A DNA stretch of 9,190 nucleotides from an uncultured Oscillospiraceae bacterium (GCA_934589665.1 CAKTOJ010000066.1:1-9190); one strand, 5' to 3'; shown: positions 1 to 6,775, counted from the stretch's first letter. A program made the numbers and translations. The notes: generated by a model from the letters alone, not told the origin.

Positions 1-561
1 CTTGTGAGAGGTGCCGTGGAAGCCGTAGCGGCGGACCTTGTCGTTCTCGTAATACTCATAGGGAATGGCATAGGTATAGGCCACGGGGGGCATGGTCTGG
101 TGGAAGGCGGTATCGAACACGGCGACCATAGGCACGCCGGGCATGAGCTTCTGGCAGGCCTTGATGCCGATGATGTTGGCGGGGTTGTGCAGCGGCGCGA
201 GGGGATTGCACTCCTCAATGGCGGCCATGACTTCGTCGGTGATGACAACAGACTTGGCAAACTTCTCACCGCCGTGGACGACACGGTGACCGACTGCGTC
301 GATCTCCTTCATCGAGCCGATCACGCCGTTCTTGCTGTCCACAAGGGCGTCCAGCACGGCGGCAATGGCTTCGTTATGGGTGGGCATGGCGACGTCAGCG
401 GCCTTGATGCTCTCCTTGCCTGCGATCTGGGGCTTGTAAGTGAACTTGCCGTCGATACCGATGCGCTCGCACAGGCCCTTGGCCAGCAGCTCGCCGGTGG
501 CGGGGTTGAGCAGCTGATACTTCAGCGAGGAAGAACCGGCGTTGATGACTAAAACATTCAT
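1..561 (-). CDS. ackA: Acetate kinase, N-terminal 187 residues (runs off left edge)
   Basis: Acetate kinase interconverts acetyl phosphate plus ADP with acetate plus ATP in the cytosol. With phosphotransacetylase it is the main substrate-level ATP-yielding step of acetate fermentation. The minus-strand frame opens with [18 protein letters not shown], the family's phosphate-binding N-terminus with the conserved Asn7. GHRVVHGGE follows at residues 91-99 (Arg93, equivalent to the substrate-binding Arg91 of the Methanosarcina enzyme), then [10 protein letters not shown] at 149-158 (Asp150, equivalent to catalytic Asp148), and the visible part ends in YGFHGTSHK (His182, equivalent to His180). The family is about 400 residues, so slightly under half is present; nothing looks broken. 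The ATG at 559-561 is preceded by AAAAGGAG (minus strand, 571-578) at 9 bases. The gene diverges from tmcAL, which consumes acetate. Confidence 0.97.
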   Translation of the reverse strand, partial: MNVLVINAGSSSLKYQLLNPATGELLAKGLCERIGIDGKFTYKPQIAGKESIKAADVAMPTHNEAIAAVLDALVDSKNGVIGSMKEIDAVGHRVVHGGEKFAKSVVITDEVMAAIEECNPLAPLHNPANIIGIKACQKLMPGVPMVAVFDTAFHQTMPPVAYTYAIPYEYYENDKVRRYGFHGTSHK

Positions 562-583
562 GGTAGTTGACTCCTTTTCCGGT

Positions 584-607
584 GGGCGCTATCTTGCAAT
601 ATCGCCC
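584..607 (-). promoter_or_regulatory. Imperfect stem-loop just upstream of the ackA ribosome binding site
   Basis: GGGCG (584-588) pairs with CGCCC (603-607), and a further TAT/ATA pairing follows across one mismatch, leaving a 6-base loop. In the ackA transcript the hairpin ends 5 bases before the AAAAGGAG site, so it could influence translation. A second, small GCCC/GGGC hairpin lies at 645-656. There is no U-run, so this is not a terminator. I recognise no riboswitch class. Confidence 0.3.
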
Positions 608-623
608 GGATTCAGTTAAGATA

Positions 624-638
624 GACTTGTATCAAGTC
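624..638. promoter_or_regulatory. Perfect palindrome in the ackA leader, candidate operator
   Basis: GACTTG-TAT-CAAGTC is a perfect 6+6 inverted repeat with a 3-base centre. It lies about 28-42 bases downstream of the predicted ackA start point, where a bound repressor could block elongation. It could also act as a small RNA hairpin. It does not match an operator I can name; it is unlike the Rex consensus. Confidence 0.4.
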
Positions 639-672
639 AAATCGGCCCAATCGGGCAGAATATTACTCTTTT

Positions 673-700
673 ATTATAGCAAAGATTTTCCTGATGACAA
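673..700 (-). promoter_or_regulatory. Probable sigma-A promoter of ackA
   Basis: On the minus strand, TTGTCA (695-700) and a perfect TATAAT (673-678) are separated by 16 bases. Transcription would start near 666, leaving a leader of about 105 bases before the ackA ATG. This is the best promoter match in the divergent region. Confidence 0.75.
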
Positions 701-751
701 CCATAAATTTTGCGGATAACGCGAATTTGTAACCAATTTGAGAGGACTTTT

Positions 752-1948
752 ATGCGGACTGCTGGTATAATTTGTGAATATAATCCTTTCCACCGCGGTC
801 ACGCGTGGCAGATCAGCGCGCTGCGTGCCCGGCTGGGAGGGGAAACGGCAGTTGTCTGCGCCATGAGCGGTGACTTTGTGCAGCGGGGAGACTTTGCCGT
901 GATGCGCGCCCACGCACGCGCGGAGGCTGCTGTGCGCGGCGGTGCGGATCTTGTGCTGGAGCTGCCGCTCCCATGGGCCGTTTCATCCGCTGAGGGCTTT
1001 GCCGTCGGCGGCGTGGCGGTGCTCGCAGGAACCGGCGTGGTGGACACGCTGGTGTTCGGCAGCGAATGCGGCGATGCAGAAATGCTTCGACGCGCGGCAG
1101 ACTGCCTGCTTTCACCGGAATTTGCCGCGGCACTGCGTGTCCGGCTGGGGGAGGGTACGTCCTTTGCCGCAGCGCGGGAGGGTACCGCGCGAGCTCTGAT
1201 CGGTGCGGGGGCTGATGTGCTCACGCAGCCGAACGATATTCTGGGCGTGGAATACTGCAAGGCAATCGCGCGGCAGTGCGCCGCGATGGAGCCGCTGGCG
1301 CTGCCGCGCCGCGCCGTCGGACATGACGGGGGCGCGGCGGAGGGCTTTGCCTCGGCCAGCCATATCCGCGAGCTGCTTATCCGTGGGGAGAGCGGCGATG
1401 CGTACCTCACGCCGGAGAGCGCCGCGATCTATGCGCGCGAGTGCGCGGCAGGCCGCGCGCCGGTGACGATGGCAAACGCAGAGCGCGCGATTCTCTCTCG
1501 CTTGCGCACGATGCGCGAGGAGGAGCTTGCCGCCTATGACGGCGGGGGAGAGGGGCTCTACCACCGCGTTTATCGCGCGATCGAGCGGGAGACCGGCGTG
1601 GAGGAGATCCTCAACGCGGCGAAATCCAAGCGCTATGCCCATGCGCGGCTGCGACGGCTGTTGCTGTCCGCGTTCCTTGACGTGAGGACGGGGGAGCTGC
1701 CGGAGCGCATGCCGTATCTGCGCGTGCTCGCATGCAATGCGCGCGGACGTGAGGTGCTTCGAAAGATGAAAAAGACCGCCGTCGTGCCCATTCTCACCAA
1801 AAGCGCGGATGTGCGGAGGCTGGATGCGGACGCGCAGGCGCTTTTTGCGCTCACAGCCCGCGCCGCCGAAGAATATGTGCTGGCATATCCGTCCCTTGCC
1901 GCCGCGAAGCCCGGCAGCGCGTGGACGACCGATCCCGTGATTCTCTGA
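752..1948 (+). CDS. tmcAL: tRNA(Met) cytidine acetate ligase (TmcAL/YlbM)
   Basis: TmcAL makes N4-acetylcytidine at the wobble position of elongator tRNA-Met. It activates free acetate with ATP to acetyl-AMP, unlike the acetyl-CoA-dependent TmcA of E. coli. The 398-residue product is close to the roughly 400 residues usual for the family. It opens with MRTAGIICEYNPFHRGHAW, the nucleotidyltransferase-fold N-terminus with the ATP-binding HxGH motif at residues 14-17. Further family blocks are MSGDFVQRGDFAVM (38-51), QPNDILGVEYCKAI (159-172), SASHIREL (201-208) and KSKRYAHARLRRLL (291-304), the basic tail implicated in tRNA binding. The start at 752 is chosen because the family begins here and GAGAGG lies just upstream; an in-frame ATG at 710 would add 14 unconserved residues. 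It diverges from ackA and is followed after 25 bases by a lipoprotein gene. Confidence 0.93.
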   Translation: MRTAGIICEYNPFHRGHAWQISALRARLGGETAVVCAMSGDFVQRGDFAVMRAHARAEAAVRGGADLVLELPLPWAVSSAEGFAVGGVAVLAGTGVVDTLVFGSECGDAEMLRRAADCLLSPEFAAALRVRLGEGTSFAAAREGTARALIGAGADVLTQPNDILGVEYCKAIARQCAAMEPLALPRRAVGHDGGAAEGFASASHIRELLIRGESGDAYLTPESAAIYARECAAGRAPVTMANAERAILSRLRTMREEELAAYDGGGEGLYHRVYRAIERETGVEEILNAAKSKRYAHARLRRLLLSAFLDVRTGELPERMPYLRVLACNARGREVLRKMKKTAVVPILTKSADVRRLDADAQALFALTARAAEEYVLAYPSLAAAKPGSAWTTDPVIL

Positions 1949-1960
1949 CCCTTCCTGAGA

Positions 1961-1966
1961 AAGGAG
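1961..1966 (+). promoter_or_regulatory. Ribosome binding site of the lipoprotein gene
   Basis: AAGGAG lies 7 bases before the ATG at 1974, within the 25-base gap after tmcAL. The gap holds no promoter or terminator, which supports cotranscription with tmcAL. Confidence 0.75.
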
Positions 1967-1973
1967 AAACAAC

Positions 1974-3329
1974 ATGAAAAAACTGCTGACTCTGCTCTGC
2001 ATGCTCACGCTGACGATTTCGCTTGCCGCCTGCGGCAGTGCTCCGGACGCGCCTGCGGAACCGGATCAAGGCGATCCGGCGTCCGGGATGCGGCTCGTAT
2101 TCGGCGACCCGCTGACTAAGGAGATTGAGTACAAGGCTGATGACGGCACAGTGTTGCTTGTTGAGACCTATTGGCTGCCGCAGCTTGAGGTCCGCACGGT
2201 GGACGATGAGATTTACACGCCCGCTGATGCCATAAACAATGTCCTTCCGCAGGAATATAAGGCGGCGCTTGCCTTTAATACCGAGATGCAGCGCGCGGCG
2301 GAGGGGTTGGACGCCTCCGCACAGGAGGAGCTGAAGATGGCGCGCGAGCATTACGGCAGTCTTAACGCGGAGCAGCGTGCCTATTGGACGAATTATACCG
2401 AGGAGCTGATCGTTGACAGCATCTGCCAACACAGTGGGCTTGCGAGCGTCTGGGGCGTGGGCTACTCCAACTTCGGCGGCGCGCACGGCTGGGAGAGCAT
2501 ACGCGCATGGAATTTCGACCTCACTGCCGGGGAATTTCTGACGCTTGACGCCCTAAACGAACAGTCCTCGACCGACAACGCCCTCGGCGAGACGCTGTCG
2601 CACACGCTGGCGATGGCTGTTCTTGCGCAGATCGACGCACAGGGGCTTTCTGAGTATTATTTCGAAGACTACGCTGCCTACATTTTCGACCTTGCGGCCA
2701 ACGCAAGCTTTTATTTTGACGATAAGGGCATGACCATCGCCTTTGACCCAGCTGTCATTGCTCCTTATGCGGCCTCGGCACAGAAGTTTTACATTCCCTA
2801 CAGCGGTTTTTACAACGCGCTCGACGCACACACGCAGTCGCTGCTTGACGTACCGCAGGACGAGATCGTAGTTGCAGACTACAACACCACAAAAATTCTC
2901 TGGTCATGGTTCAACATGACCACGCCGCCGGTGGACGATGGTGCTTCCGGCATCACAGTGGACGGCCTGCCGCTCTCACGTGTCACGCTCGGCGGCGTGA
3001 ATACGCTCGACGGGCTGCGGGCACTGCTCTGCAGGCACGTGAGCGGAGAGGTTGCGGATGAGTGGCTTGCTACGGACCGCTTTGTCGAATCGGACGGAGC
3101 GCTCTATGCGGGCTGGGCTGACCGCGGCAGTGATGATTCCATCGCGGGGGAGAAGTTTGAGGTTTCCGTCAGCGGAGAGGGCGGCGTGCTGACGCAGACC
3201 ATTACGCGCCGCGACTGGGACGATGCTGCAAACGAATGGGTGCTTACCGGCGGGACGGATACCTATGAATACCCTTTCACGCTTGTGGACGGCCATGCGG
3301 TCTTTTCAGCGTTTCCGTGTCCCTATTGA
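1974..3329 (+). CDS. Lipoprotein with RsiV/DUF3298-like region and a possible IseA-like C-terminal domain
   Basis: This is a predicted membrane-anchored extracellular lipoprotein of 451 residues, with no established function. Residues 1-20 form a lipoprotein signal peptide (MKK, hydrophobic core, lipobox LAAC), so Cys20 should carry the lipid. A linker rich in Ala, Pro and Asp follows. Residues about 40-280 resemble the DUF4163/DUF3298 pair seen in the anti-sigma factor RsiV and in PdaC: GGAHGWESIRAWNFDL at 168-183 and FYFDDKGMTIAFDPAVIAPY at 246-265 are the typical blocks. Residues about 325-451 (LYAGWADRGSDDS at 377-389; ending YPFTLVDGHAVFSAFPCPY) recall IseA, a DL-endopeptidase inhibitor domain. 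I hold that second assignment loosely, as it rests on remembered pattern. The protein lacks the cytoplasmic and transmembrane part of RsiV, so it is unlikely to be an anti-sigma factor. A role in envelope sensing or hydrolase control is inference. Confidence 0.75.
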   Translation: MKKLLTLLCMLTLTISLAACGSAPDAPAEPDQGDPASGMRLVFGDPLTKEIEYKADDGTVLLVETYWLPQLEVRTVDDEIYTPADAINNVLPQEYKAALAFNTEMQRAAEGLDASAQEELKMAREHYGSLNAEQRAYWTNYTEELIVDSICQHSGLASVWGVGYSNFGGAHGWESIRAWNFDLTAGEFLTLDALNEQSSTDNALGETLSHTLAMAVLAQIDAQGLSEYYFEDYAAYIFDLAANASFYFDDKGMTIAFDPAVIAPYAASAQKFYIPYSGFYNALDAHTQSLLDVPQDEIVVADYNTTKILWSWFNMTTPPVDDGASGITVDGLPLSRVTLGGVNTLDGLRALLCRHVSGEVADEWLATDRFVESDGALYAGWADRGSDDSIAGEKFEVSVSGEGGVLTQTITRRDWDDAANEWVLTGGTDTYEYPFTLVDGHAVFSAFPCPY

Positions 3330-3346
3330 ATCATTGAGCAGGAGAA

Positions 3347-3385
3347 CAAGCGGGAGCCGGCTGTGCCGGTTCTCGCTTGCTTTTT
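3347..3385 (+). terminator. Rho-independent terminator after the lipoprotein gene
   Basis: A 15-base-pair stem (3347-3361 with 3365-3379, two G-T pairs) with a TGT loop is followed by C and five T. It begins 17 bases after the stop codon and ends the tmcAL-lipoprotein unit. Confidence 0.9.
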
Positions 3386-3418
3386 GAAAATTTAGGCATC
3401 TGACAGAAATTGACCATA

Positions 3419-3432
3419 TGCAACCGCTTGCA
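3419..3432. promoter_or_regulatory. Palindrome overlapping the -35 element, candidate operator
   Basis: TGCAA-CCGC-TTGCA is a perfect 5+5 inverted repeat. Its right arm covers most of the -35 hexamer, so a protein bound here would hinder RNA polymerase. It could serve the TetR-type regulator encoded downstream, since TetR dimers usually bind palindromes of about this size; that link is inference. Confidence 0.4.
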
Positions 3433-3455
3433 AAAAGATGCTGTTGATGTATAAT
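3428..3455 (+). promoter_or_regulatory. Promoter of the HxlR-TetR-ftsH unit
   Basis: A perfect TATAAT (3450-3455) is preceded at 16 bases by TTGCAA (3428-3433), a 4-of-6 match to the -35 consensus. Transcription would begin near 3462, about 63 bases before the first ATG. The weak -35 would suit a regulated promoter. Confidence 0.7.
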
Positions 3456-3480
3456 ACTGCCATCAAGAGAGAAAAACACC

Positions 3481-3500
3481 GTTACTATCTAAAAGGTAAC
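3481..3500. promoter_or_regulatory. Inverted repeat in the HxlR leader, candidate autoregulatory operator
   Basis: GTTAC (3481-3485) and GTAAC (3496-3500) form a 5+5 inverted repeat with a 10-base AT-rich spacer, roughly 20-39 bases after the predicted transcription start. GTTACTA and GTAACTA also repeat directly. Spaced dyads of this type beside genes for HxlR proteins, which bind as winged-helix dimers and often control themselves, are a usual operator arrangement. Its use by this protein is inference. Confidence 0.5.
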
Positions 3501-3524
3501 TAAAGGAAGAAAGGGGAAGCGGAA

Positions 3525-3854
3525 ATGGGACGACATACCAACGCGGAGACGCGGCTTGCCGAGGTGCTGGGACACCGCGGCGCGGTCGCGGTGATGCTGC
3601 TGGCAGAGCTTTCCGATGGCGAGCTCCGCTTTGGCGAACTGCGCGAGCAGATGAACGGCATGCCGCAGAAAACGCTGGTGACCAATCTGCGCGCGCTGGA
3701 AAACGCAGGGCTTGTGAGCCGGAAGGTGTTTGCCGAGATCCCGCCGCGGGTGGTTTATTCGCTCACAGAGGCGGGCGAGGGCCTTGCGCCCACGCTCCGG
3801 TCGCTGCGGGAGTGGGACAAGCAGTACGGAAGAAGAGAGAGGGAGGTCATCTGA
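3525..3854 (+). CDS. HxlR-family winged-helix transcriptional regulator
   Basis: This is a 109-residue DNA-binding regulator of the HxlR (MarR-like) winged-helix family, acting as a dimer in the cytosol. The family's core can be followed: LRFGELREQMNGMPQKTLVTNL at 34-55 (recognition helix, matching the family's RFxELxxxxxGIxxKxLxxxL), RALENAGLVSRKVFAEIPPRVVYSLTEAG at 56-84 (the wing, with the typical PPRVxYSLT), then LREWDKQYG. The N-terminal segment is unusual: where most members have a cysteine and then GGKW, this protein has LGHRGAVAV and no cysteine at all, so it cannot be a cysteine redox sensor like HypR or YodB. The start has a purine-rich AAGGGGA upstream. The stop codon directly abuts the ATG of the TetR gene, so translation is probably coupled. 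Confidence 0.88.
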   Translation: MGRHTNAETRLAEVLGHRGAVAVMLLAELSDGELRFGELREQMNGMPQKTLVTNLRALENAGLVSRKVFAEIPPRVVYSLTEAGEGLAPTLRSLREWDKQYGRREREVI

Positions 3855-4448
3855 ATGGCACGGCAGACGAAGCATGCGATCCGGCAGGCGTTCCTTGATC
3901 TTTTAAATGAGTATCCGCTCGATAAGATCTCTGTCAAGGATATTGCGGAAAAGAGTGCGGTCAACCGCAACACGTTCTATTACTATTATGAGGACATTTA
4001 CGCGCTGGTGGAGGAGATCTTTGAAGAGGAAACGGAGCTGTTTCTGGAAAAGCTGCACGACTACAACTCCTGGCCCGAGGCATTCCGCGAGGCGACAAGA
4101 TTTGCCTGTACCAACCGCCGCGCGATCTACCATCTCTATAACTCCGCCAACCGCCATATTCTCGAGCATTATTACCACAAGGTTTCCATGGCAGCCATGA
4201 CCTCATATGTGCGCTCGCAGGCCGAGGGCCTTCCGGTCACGGAGGAGGACATTCACGTGCTGGCCGAGTTTTACGCGGCGGCGCTCGGCGGCATGACGAT
4301 CAACTGGCTGCGCGGCGGCATGCGGGGCGATATGGACGATTACATCGACCGGCTGGGTTATCTGCTCGACGGTCACATCCGCCACGCGCTGGAGCGCAGC
4401 TGCGAGTCCCGCAGCAGCGGCCTTGCCGCCTGCGGCGGACACTGGTAA
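3855..4448 (+). CDS. TetR/AcrR-family transcriptional regulator
   Basis: This is a 197-residue, predicted all-helical repressor-type regulator. The N-terminal DNA-binding domain (about 7-55) has the classical helix-turn-helix ISVKDIAEKSAVNRNTFYYYYED at residues 25-47, with the F-Y-x-Y-Y signature ending the recognition helix. Residues 60-185 are the ligand-binding and dimerisation part; AEFYAAALGGMTINWLRGG (137-155) is the block typical of TetR_C_7/C_8 proteins, and the ligand cannot be told. The last 15 residues, with two cysteines, look unstructured. The ATG follows the HxlR stop with no base between; GGGAGG in the end of that gene is its ribosome binding site. The next gene, ftsH, starts 49 bases downstream. 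TetR genes usually sit beside a transporter or enzyme they control; here the only candidate in the unit is ftsH. Confidence 0.9.
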   Translation: MARQTKHAIRQAFLDLLNEYPLDKISVKDIAEKSAVNRNTFYYYYEDIYALVEEIFEEETELFLEKLHDYNSWPEAFREATRFACTNRRAIYHLYNSANRHILEHYYHKVSMAAMTSYVRSQAEGLPVTEEDIHVLAEFYAAALGGMTINWLRGGMRGDMDDYIDRLGYLLDGHIRHALERSCESRSSGLAACGGHW

Positions 4449-4483
4449 GGGAAAGACATTTACACGAACAAACGTGGAAAAAT

Positions 4484-4490
4484 AGGGGAA
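4484..4490 (+). promoter_or_regulatory. Ribosome binding site of ftsH in a 49-base intergenic gap
   Basis: AGGGGAA precedes the ATG at 4498. The gap 4449-4497 has no recognisable -35/-10 pair and no hairpin, so ftsH is probably transcribed from the promoter at 3428-3455, unless an unseen promoter lies inside the TetR gene. Confidence 0.6.
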
Positions 4491-4497
4491 TCTGCTT

Positions 4498-6321
4498 ATG
4501 AAAGAAGTTAAAACACCGAAGAAACCGCTTTTTTATTACTACGCAATGGCTATGCTGATGGTCATGCTCTTTAACTTCCTGGCGATGCCGTGGCTGGCGC
4601 AGCACCAGATTAAGGAGGTCGACTACAACACCTTTGTCACCATGACGGAGCAGGGCGAGGTCGGCCGGGTCGAGATCCAGCAGCAGGATAATCGCATCCT
4701 CTTCACCGGCAAGGATGATAAGAGCGTCTACAAAACGCCCATGGTACCGGATGATGATCTGGTCAAGCGTCTGCTGGAAGCTGGCGTGTCTACGACCGGC
4801 GAGGAGATCGAACAGACCTCGATGCTGGTGAACATCCTCGGCTGGGTGCTGCCGATCGTTATTTTCATTGCGCTGGGGCAGTACATGTCCAAAAAGATGG
4901 CGGACAAGCTTGGCGGAAGCAACTCAATGATGTTCGGCATGGGCGGCGGCAATAACAATGTCAAAGTATATGTGCAGTCCTCAGAGGGCATCCGCTTTGC
5001 AGACGTTGCCGGAGAGGACGAGGCCAAGGAGAACCTGCAGGAGGTTGTCAACTACCTCCACGACCCCACCAAGTATCAGGAGATCGGCGCGTCGATGCCG
5101 AAGGGCATCCTGCTCGTCGGCCCTCCGGGAACGGGTAAGACCATGCTGGCCAAGGCGGTTGCGGGCGAATCGAACGTACCATTCTTCTCAATCTCCGGCT
5201 CGGAGTTTGTGGAGATGTTCGTCGGCATGGGAGCGAGCAAGGTGCGCGACCTCTTCAAGCAGGCCAAGGAAAAGGCCCCGTGCATTGTCTTTATCGATGA
5301 AATCGACGCCATCGGCCAGAAGCGCAGCGGTGGACAGTACGGCGGCAACGACGAACGCGAGCAGACGCTCAACCAGCTGCTGACCGAAATGGACGGCTTC
5401 GAGGGCAACAACGGCGTTATCATCCTCGCCGCGACGAACCGCCCCGAGTCCCTCGACCCGGCGCTGACCCGTCCGGGCCGCTTTGACCGCCGTGTACCGG
5501 TGGAGCTGCCCGATCTCAAGGGCCGCGAGGAAATCCTGAAGGTTCATGCAAAGAAGATCAAGGTTGCCGAGGACGTCGATTTCAACAAGATCGCCCGCAT
5601 GGCCTCCGGCGCCAGCGGCGCGGAGCTTGCCAACATCGTCAATGAAGCGGCGCTGCGCGCGGTGCGCGACGGCCGGAAGTTTGCCACAGAATCTGACATG
5701 GAGGAGAGCATTGAGGTTGTCATTGCCGGCTACCAGAAGAAAAACTCCATCCTCACCGATCAGGAAAAGTGGATCGTCGCCTACCACGAGACTGGCCACG
5801 CGCTGGTTGCGGCGCTGCAAAGCCACTCCGCGCCGGTGCAGAAGATCACCATTATCCCCCGCACCTCCGGCGCGCTGGGCTATACGATGCAGGTCGAGGA
5901 GGGCAACCATTACCTCATGACGCGTGAGGAGATGGAGAACAAGATTGCGACACTCACCGGCGGCCGCGCAGCCGAGGAGGTCAAGTTTGGCTCCGTTACG
6001 ACCGGTGCGTCAAACGACATCGAGCAGGCGACCAAGCTGGCCCGCGCGATGATTACACGCTACGGCATGAGCAAGGACTTCGACATGGTCGCGCTTGAGA
6101 CGGTTACGAACCAGTACCTCGGCGGGGACGCGTCGTTGGCCTGCTCGGCGGAGACGCAGACAAAGATTGACCGTCTGGTCGTCGAGCTTGTTACGCGCGA
6201 GCATGAAAAGGCCATCGGGCTGCTCACCGAAAACCGCGCCAAGCTCGACGAGCTCTCCAAGTACCTCTATGAGAAGGAGACCATCACCGGCGAGGAATTT
6301 ATGAAGATCCTCGAGGGCTGA
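4498..6321 (+). CDS. ftsH: ATP-dependent zinc metalloprotease FtsH
   Basis: FtsH is a membrane-anchored hexameric AAA+ protease that extracts and degrades misfolded membrane proteins and selected short-lived regulators, cutting on the cytosolic side. The 607-residue protein has the whole layout: a first transmembrane helix (about 12-34), an extracellular region (35-107), a second helix (about 108-128) and a Gly/Asn/Met-rich linker (138-154). The AAA domain carries Walker A GPPGTGKT (208-215), pore loop MFVGMGAS (240-247), Walker B VFIDEID (264-270) and the second region of homology ending TRPGRFDR (324-331, arginine fingers). The peptidase domain carries HETGH (430-434), with Asp507 in [12 protein letters not shown] as the likely third zinc ligand. 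All key residues are intact. FVGMGAS in place of FVGVGAS and [13 protein letters not shown] suggest a divergent clostridial branch, perhaps a second copy. The usual tilS-hpt neighbours are absent; two regulator genes precede it. Confidence 0.97.
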   Translation: MKEVKTPKKPLFYYYAMAMLMVMLFNFLAMPWLAQHQIKEVDYNTFVTMTEQGEVGRVEIQQQDNRILFTGKDDKSVYKTPMVPDDDLVKRLLEAGVSTTGEEIEQTSMLVNILGWVLPIVIFIALGQYMSKKMADKLGGSNSMMFGMGGGNNNVKVYVQSSEGIRFADVAGEDEAKENLQEVVNYLHDPTKYQEIGASMPKGILLVGPPGTGKTMLAKAVAGESNVPFFSISGSEFVEMFVGMGASKVRDLFKQAKEKAPCIVFIDEIDAIGQKRSGGQYGGNDEREQTLNQLLTEMDGFEGNNGVIILAATNRPESLDPALTRPGRFDRRVPVELPDLKGREEILKVHAKKIKVAEDVDFNKIARMASGASGAELANIVNEAALRAVRDGRKFATESDMEESIEVVIAGYQKKNSILTDQEKWIVAYHETGHALVAALQSHSAPVQKITIIPRTSGALGYTMQVEEGNHYLMTREEMENKIATLTGGRAAEEVKFGSVTTGASNDIEQATKLARAMITRYGMSKDFDMVALETVTNQYLGGDASLACSAETQTKIDRLVVELVTREHEKAIGLLTENRAKLDELSKYLYEKETITGEEFMKILEG

Positions 6322-6331
6322 GAAGAAAACA

Positions 6332-6371
6332 AAGCACCGCCGGCACAGTCTGCCGGCGGTGCTTGCATTTT
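6332..6371 (+). terminator. Rho-independent terminator after ftsH
   Basis: A perfect 14-base-pair GC-rich stem (6332-6345 with 6351-6364), with a 5-base loop, starts 11 bases after the ftsH stop. The T-tract is short and interrupted (TTGCATTTT), so some read-through into the small membrane-protein gene is possible. Confidence 0.85.
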
Positions 6372-6391
6372 ACACGGGAATACGGTATACT
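6363..6391 (+). promoter_or_regulatory. Weak candidate promoter for the small membrane-protein gene
   Basis: TATACT (6386-6391, 5 of 6) stands 17 bases after TTGCAT (6363-6368, 3 of 6). The -35 part overlaps the tail of the ftsH terminator. It is tentative; read-through from ftsH is the alternative. Confidence 0.35.
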
Positions 6392-6421
6392 TGCCGCAGA
6401 AGACAGGAGGAGGCAGAGCCT

Positions 6422-6733
6422 ATGAGGGAAAAGAAAACGCGCATCCACGACTGGCGGAAGCTCAAATGGCCATTCACGGCAACCTTTGTGGTCTACGCGC
6501 TGCTGTGCCTTATCACCGGCACGGCGGAGCAGTCCGAGACGGGATTTTTCGCCGTGCTGTCCGTTTCGCTGCTGGTAGGAGCTGTAGCCTATGCCTGCTA
6601 TCTTTTCTGCCTGAGCCGGCAGGAGGAGAATATGGGAAAGCTCTGGTTTGTGTTCATCCTTGCCTATGTGCTGGTGAGCTACGAACAGCTCGGAATCCTC
6701 TGGCAGATGATGACTGCCTACGCGAATAAGTGA
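6422..6733 (+). CDS. Small predicted three-helix membrane protein of unknown function
   Basis: I do not recognise a family. The 103-residue product begins with a basic N-terminus (MREKKTRIHDWRKLKW) that should stay in the cytosol by the positive-inside rule. Three hydrophobic segments follow at about 17-33, 42-63 and 73-95. A short acidic loop (TGTAEQSE) lies between the first two, and SRQEENMGK between the last two. There are two cysteines, both in the second helix, and no catalytic motif. The start at 6422 is chosen because AGGAGGAGG (6405-6413) precedes it at 8 bases; an in-frame ATG at 6359 lies inside the ftsH terminator and has no ribosome binding site. The gene is bracketed by two terminators. 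Its position after ftsH invites a link to the protease, but nothing in the sequence proves one. Confidence 0.75.
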   Translation: MREKKTRIHDWRKLKWPFTATFVVYALLCLITGTAEQSETGFFAVLSVSLLVGAVAYACYLFCLSRQEENMGKLWFVFILAYVLVSYEQLGILWQMMTAYANK

Positions 6734-6743
6734 AGAGAGTATG

Positions 6744-6775
6744 AAAAAAGCCGCTCATTGCTGAGCGGCTTTTTT
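6744..6775. terminator. Bidirectional terminator between convergent genes
   Basis: AAAAAA, GCCGCTCA, loop TTGC, TGAGCGGC, TTTTTT: an 8-base-pair perfect stem flanked by six A and six T. It can therefore end transcription on either strand. It serves the small membrane-protein gene on the plus strand and the surface peptidase gene on the minus strand. Confidence 0.92.

Noticed and set aside
4..552. Plus-strand open frame of 182 codons
   Set aside because: It lies exactly antisense to ackA, whose residues match the family throughout. The Gly/His/Val-rich translation is a shadow of a GC-rich gene.
594..622. Possible plus-strand promoter for tmcAL (TTGCAA, 17 bases, TAAGAT)
   Set aside because: Each hexamer matches only 4 of 6, and the segment lies within the ackA leader. 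It is too weak to call, and no better tmcAL promoter was seen.
710..751. Upstream in-frame ATG for tmcAL
   Set aside because: The added 14 residues are not part of the family, and GAGAGG is placed for the ATG at 752.
1112..2008. Long minus-strand open frame (298 codons) opposite tmcAL
   Set aside because: It has no recognisable domain, is rich in Arg, Ala and His, has no ribosome binding site, and overlaps a well-supported gene. Long antisense frames are expected at this GC content.
5188..5910. Minus-strand open frame of 240 codons inside ftsH
   Set aside because: It is antisense to conserved AAA and protease sequence, and its translation resembles no protein.
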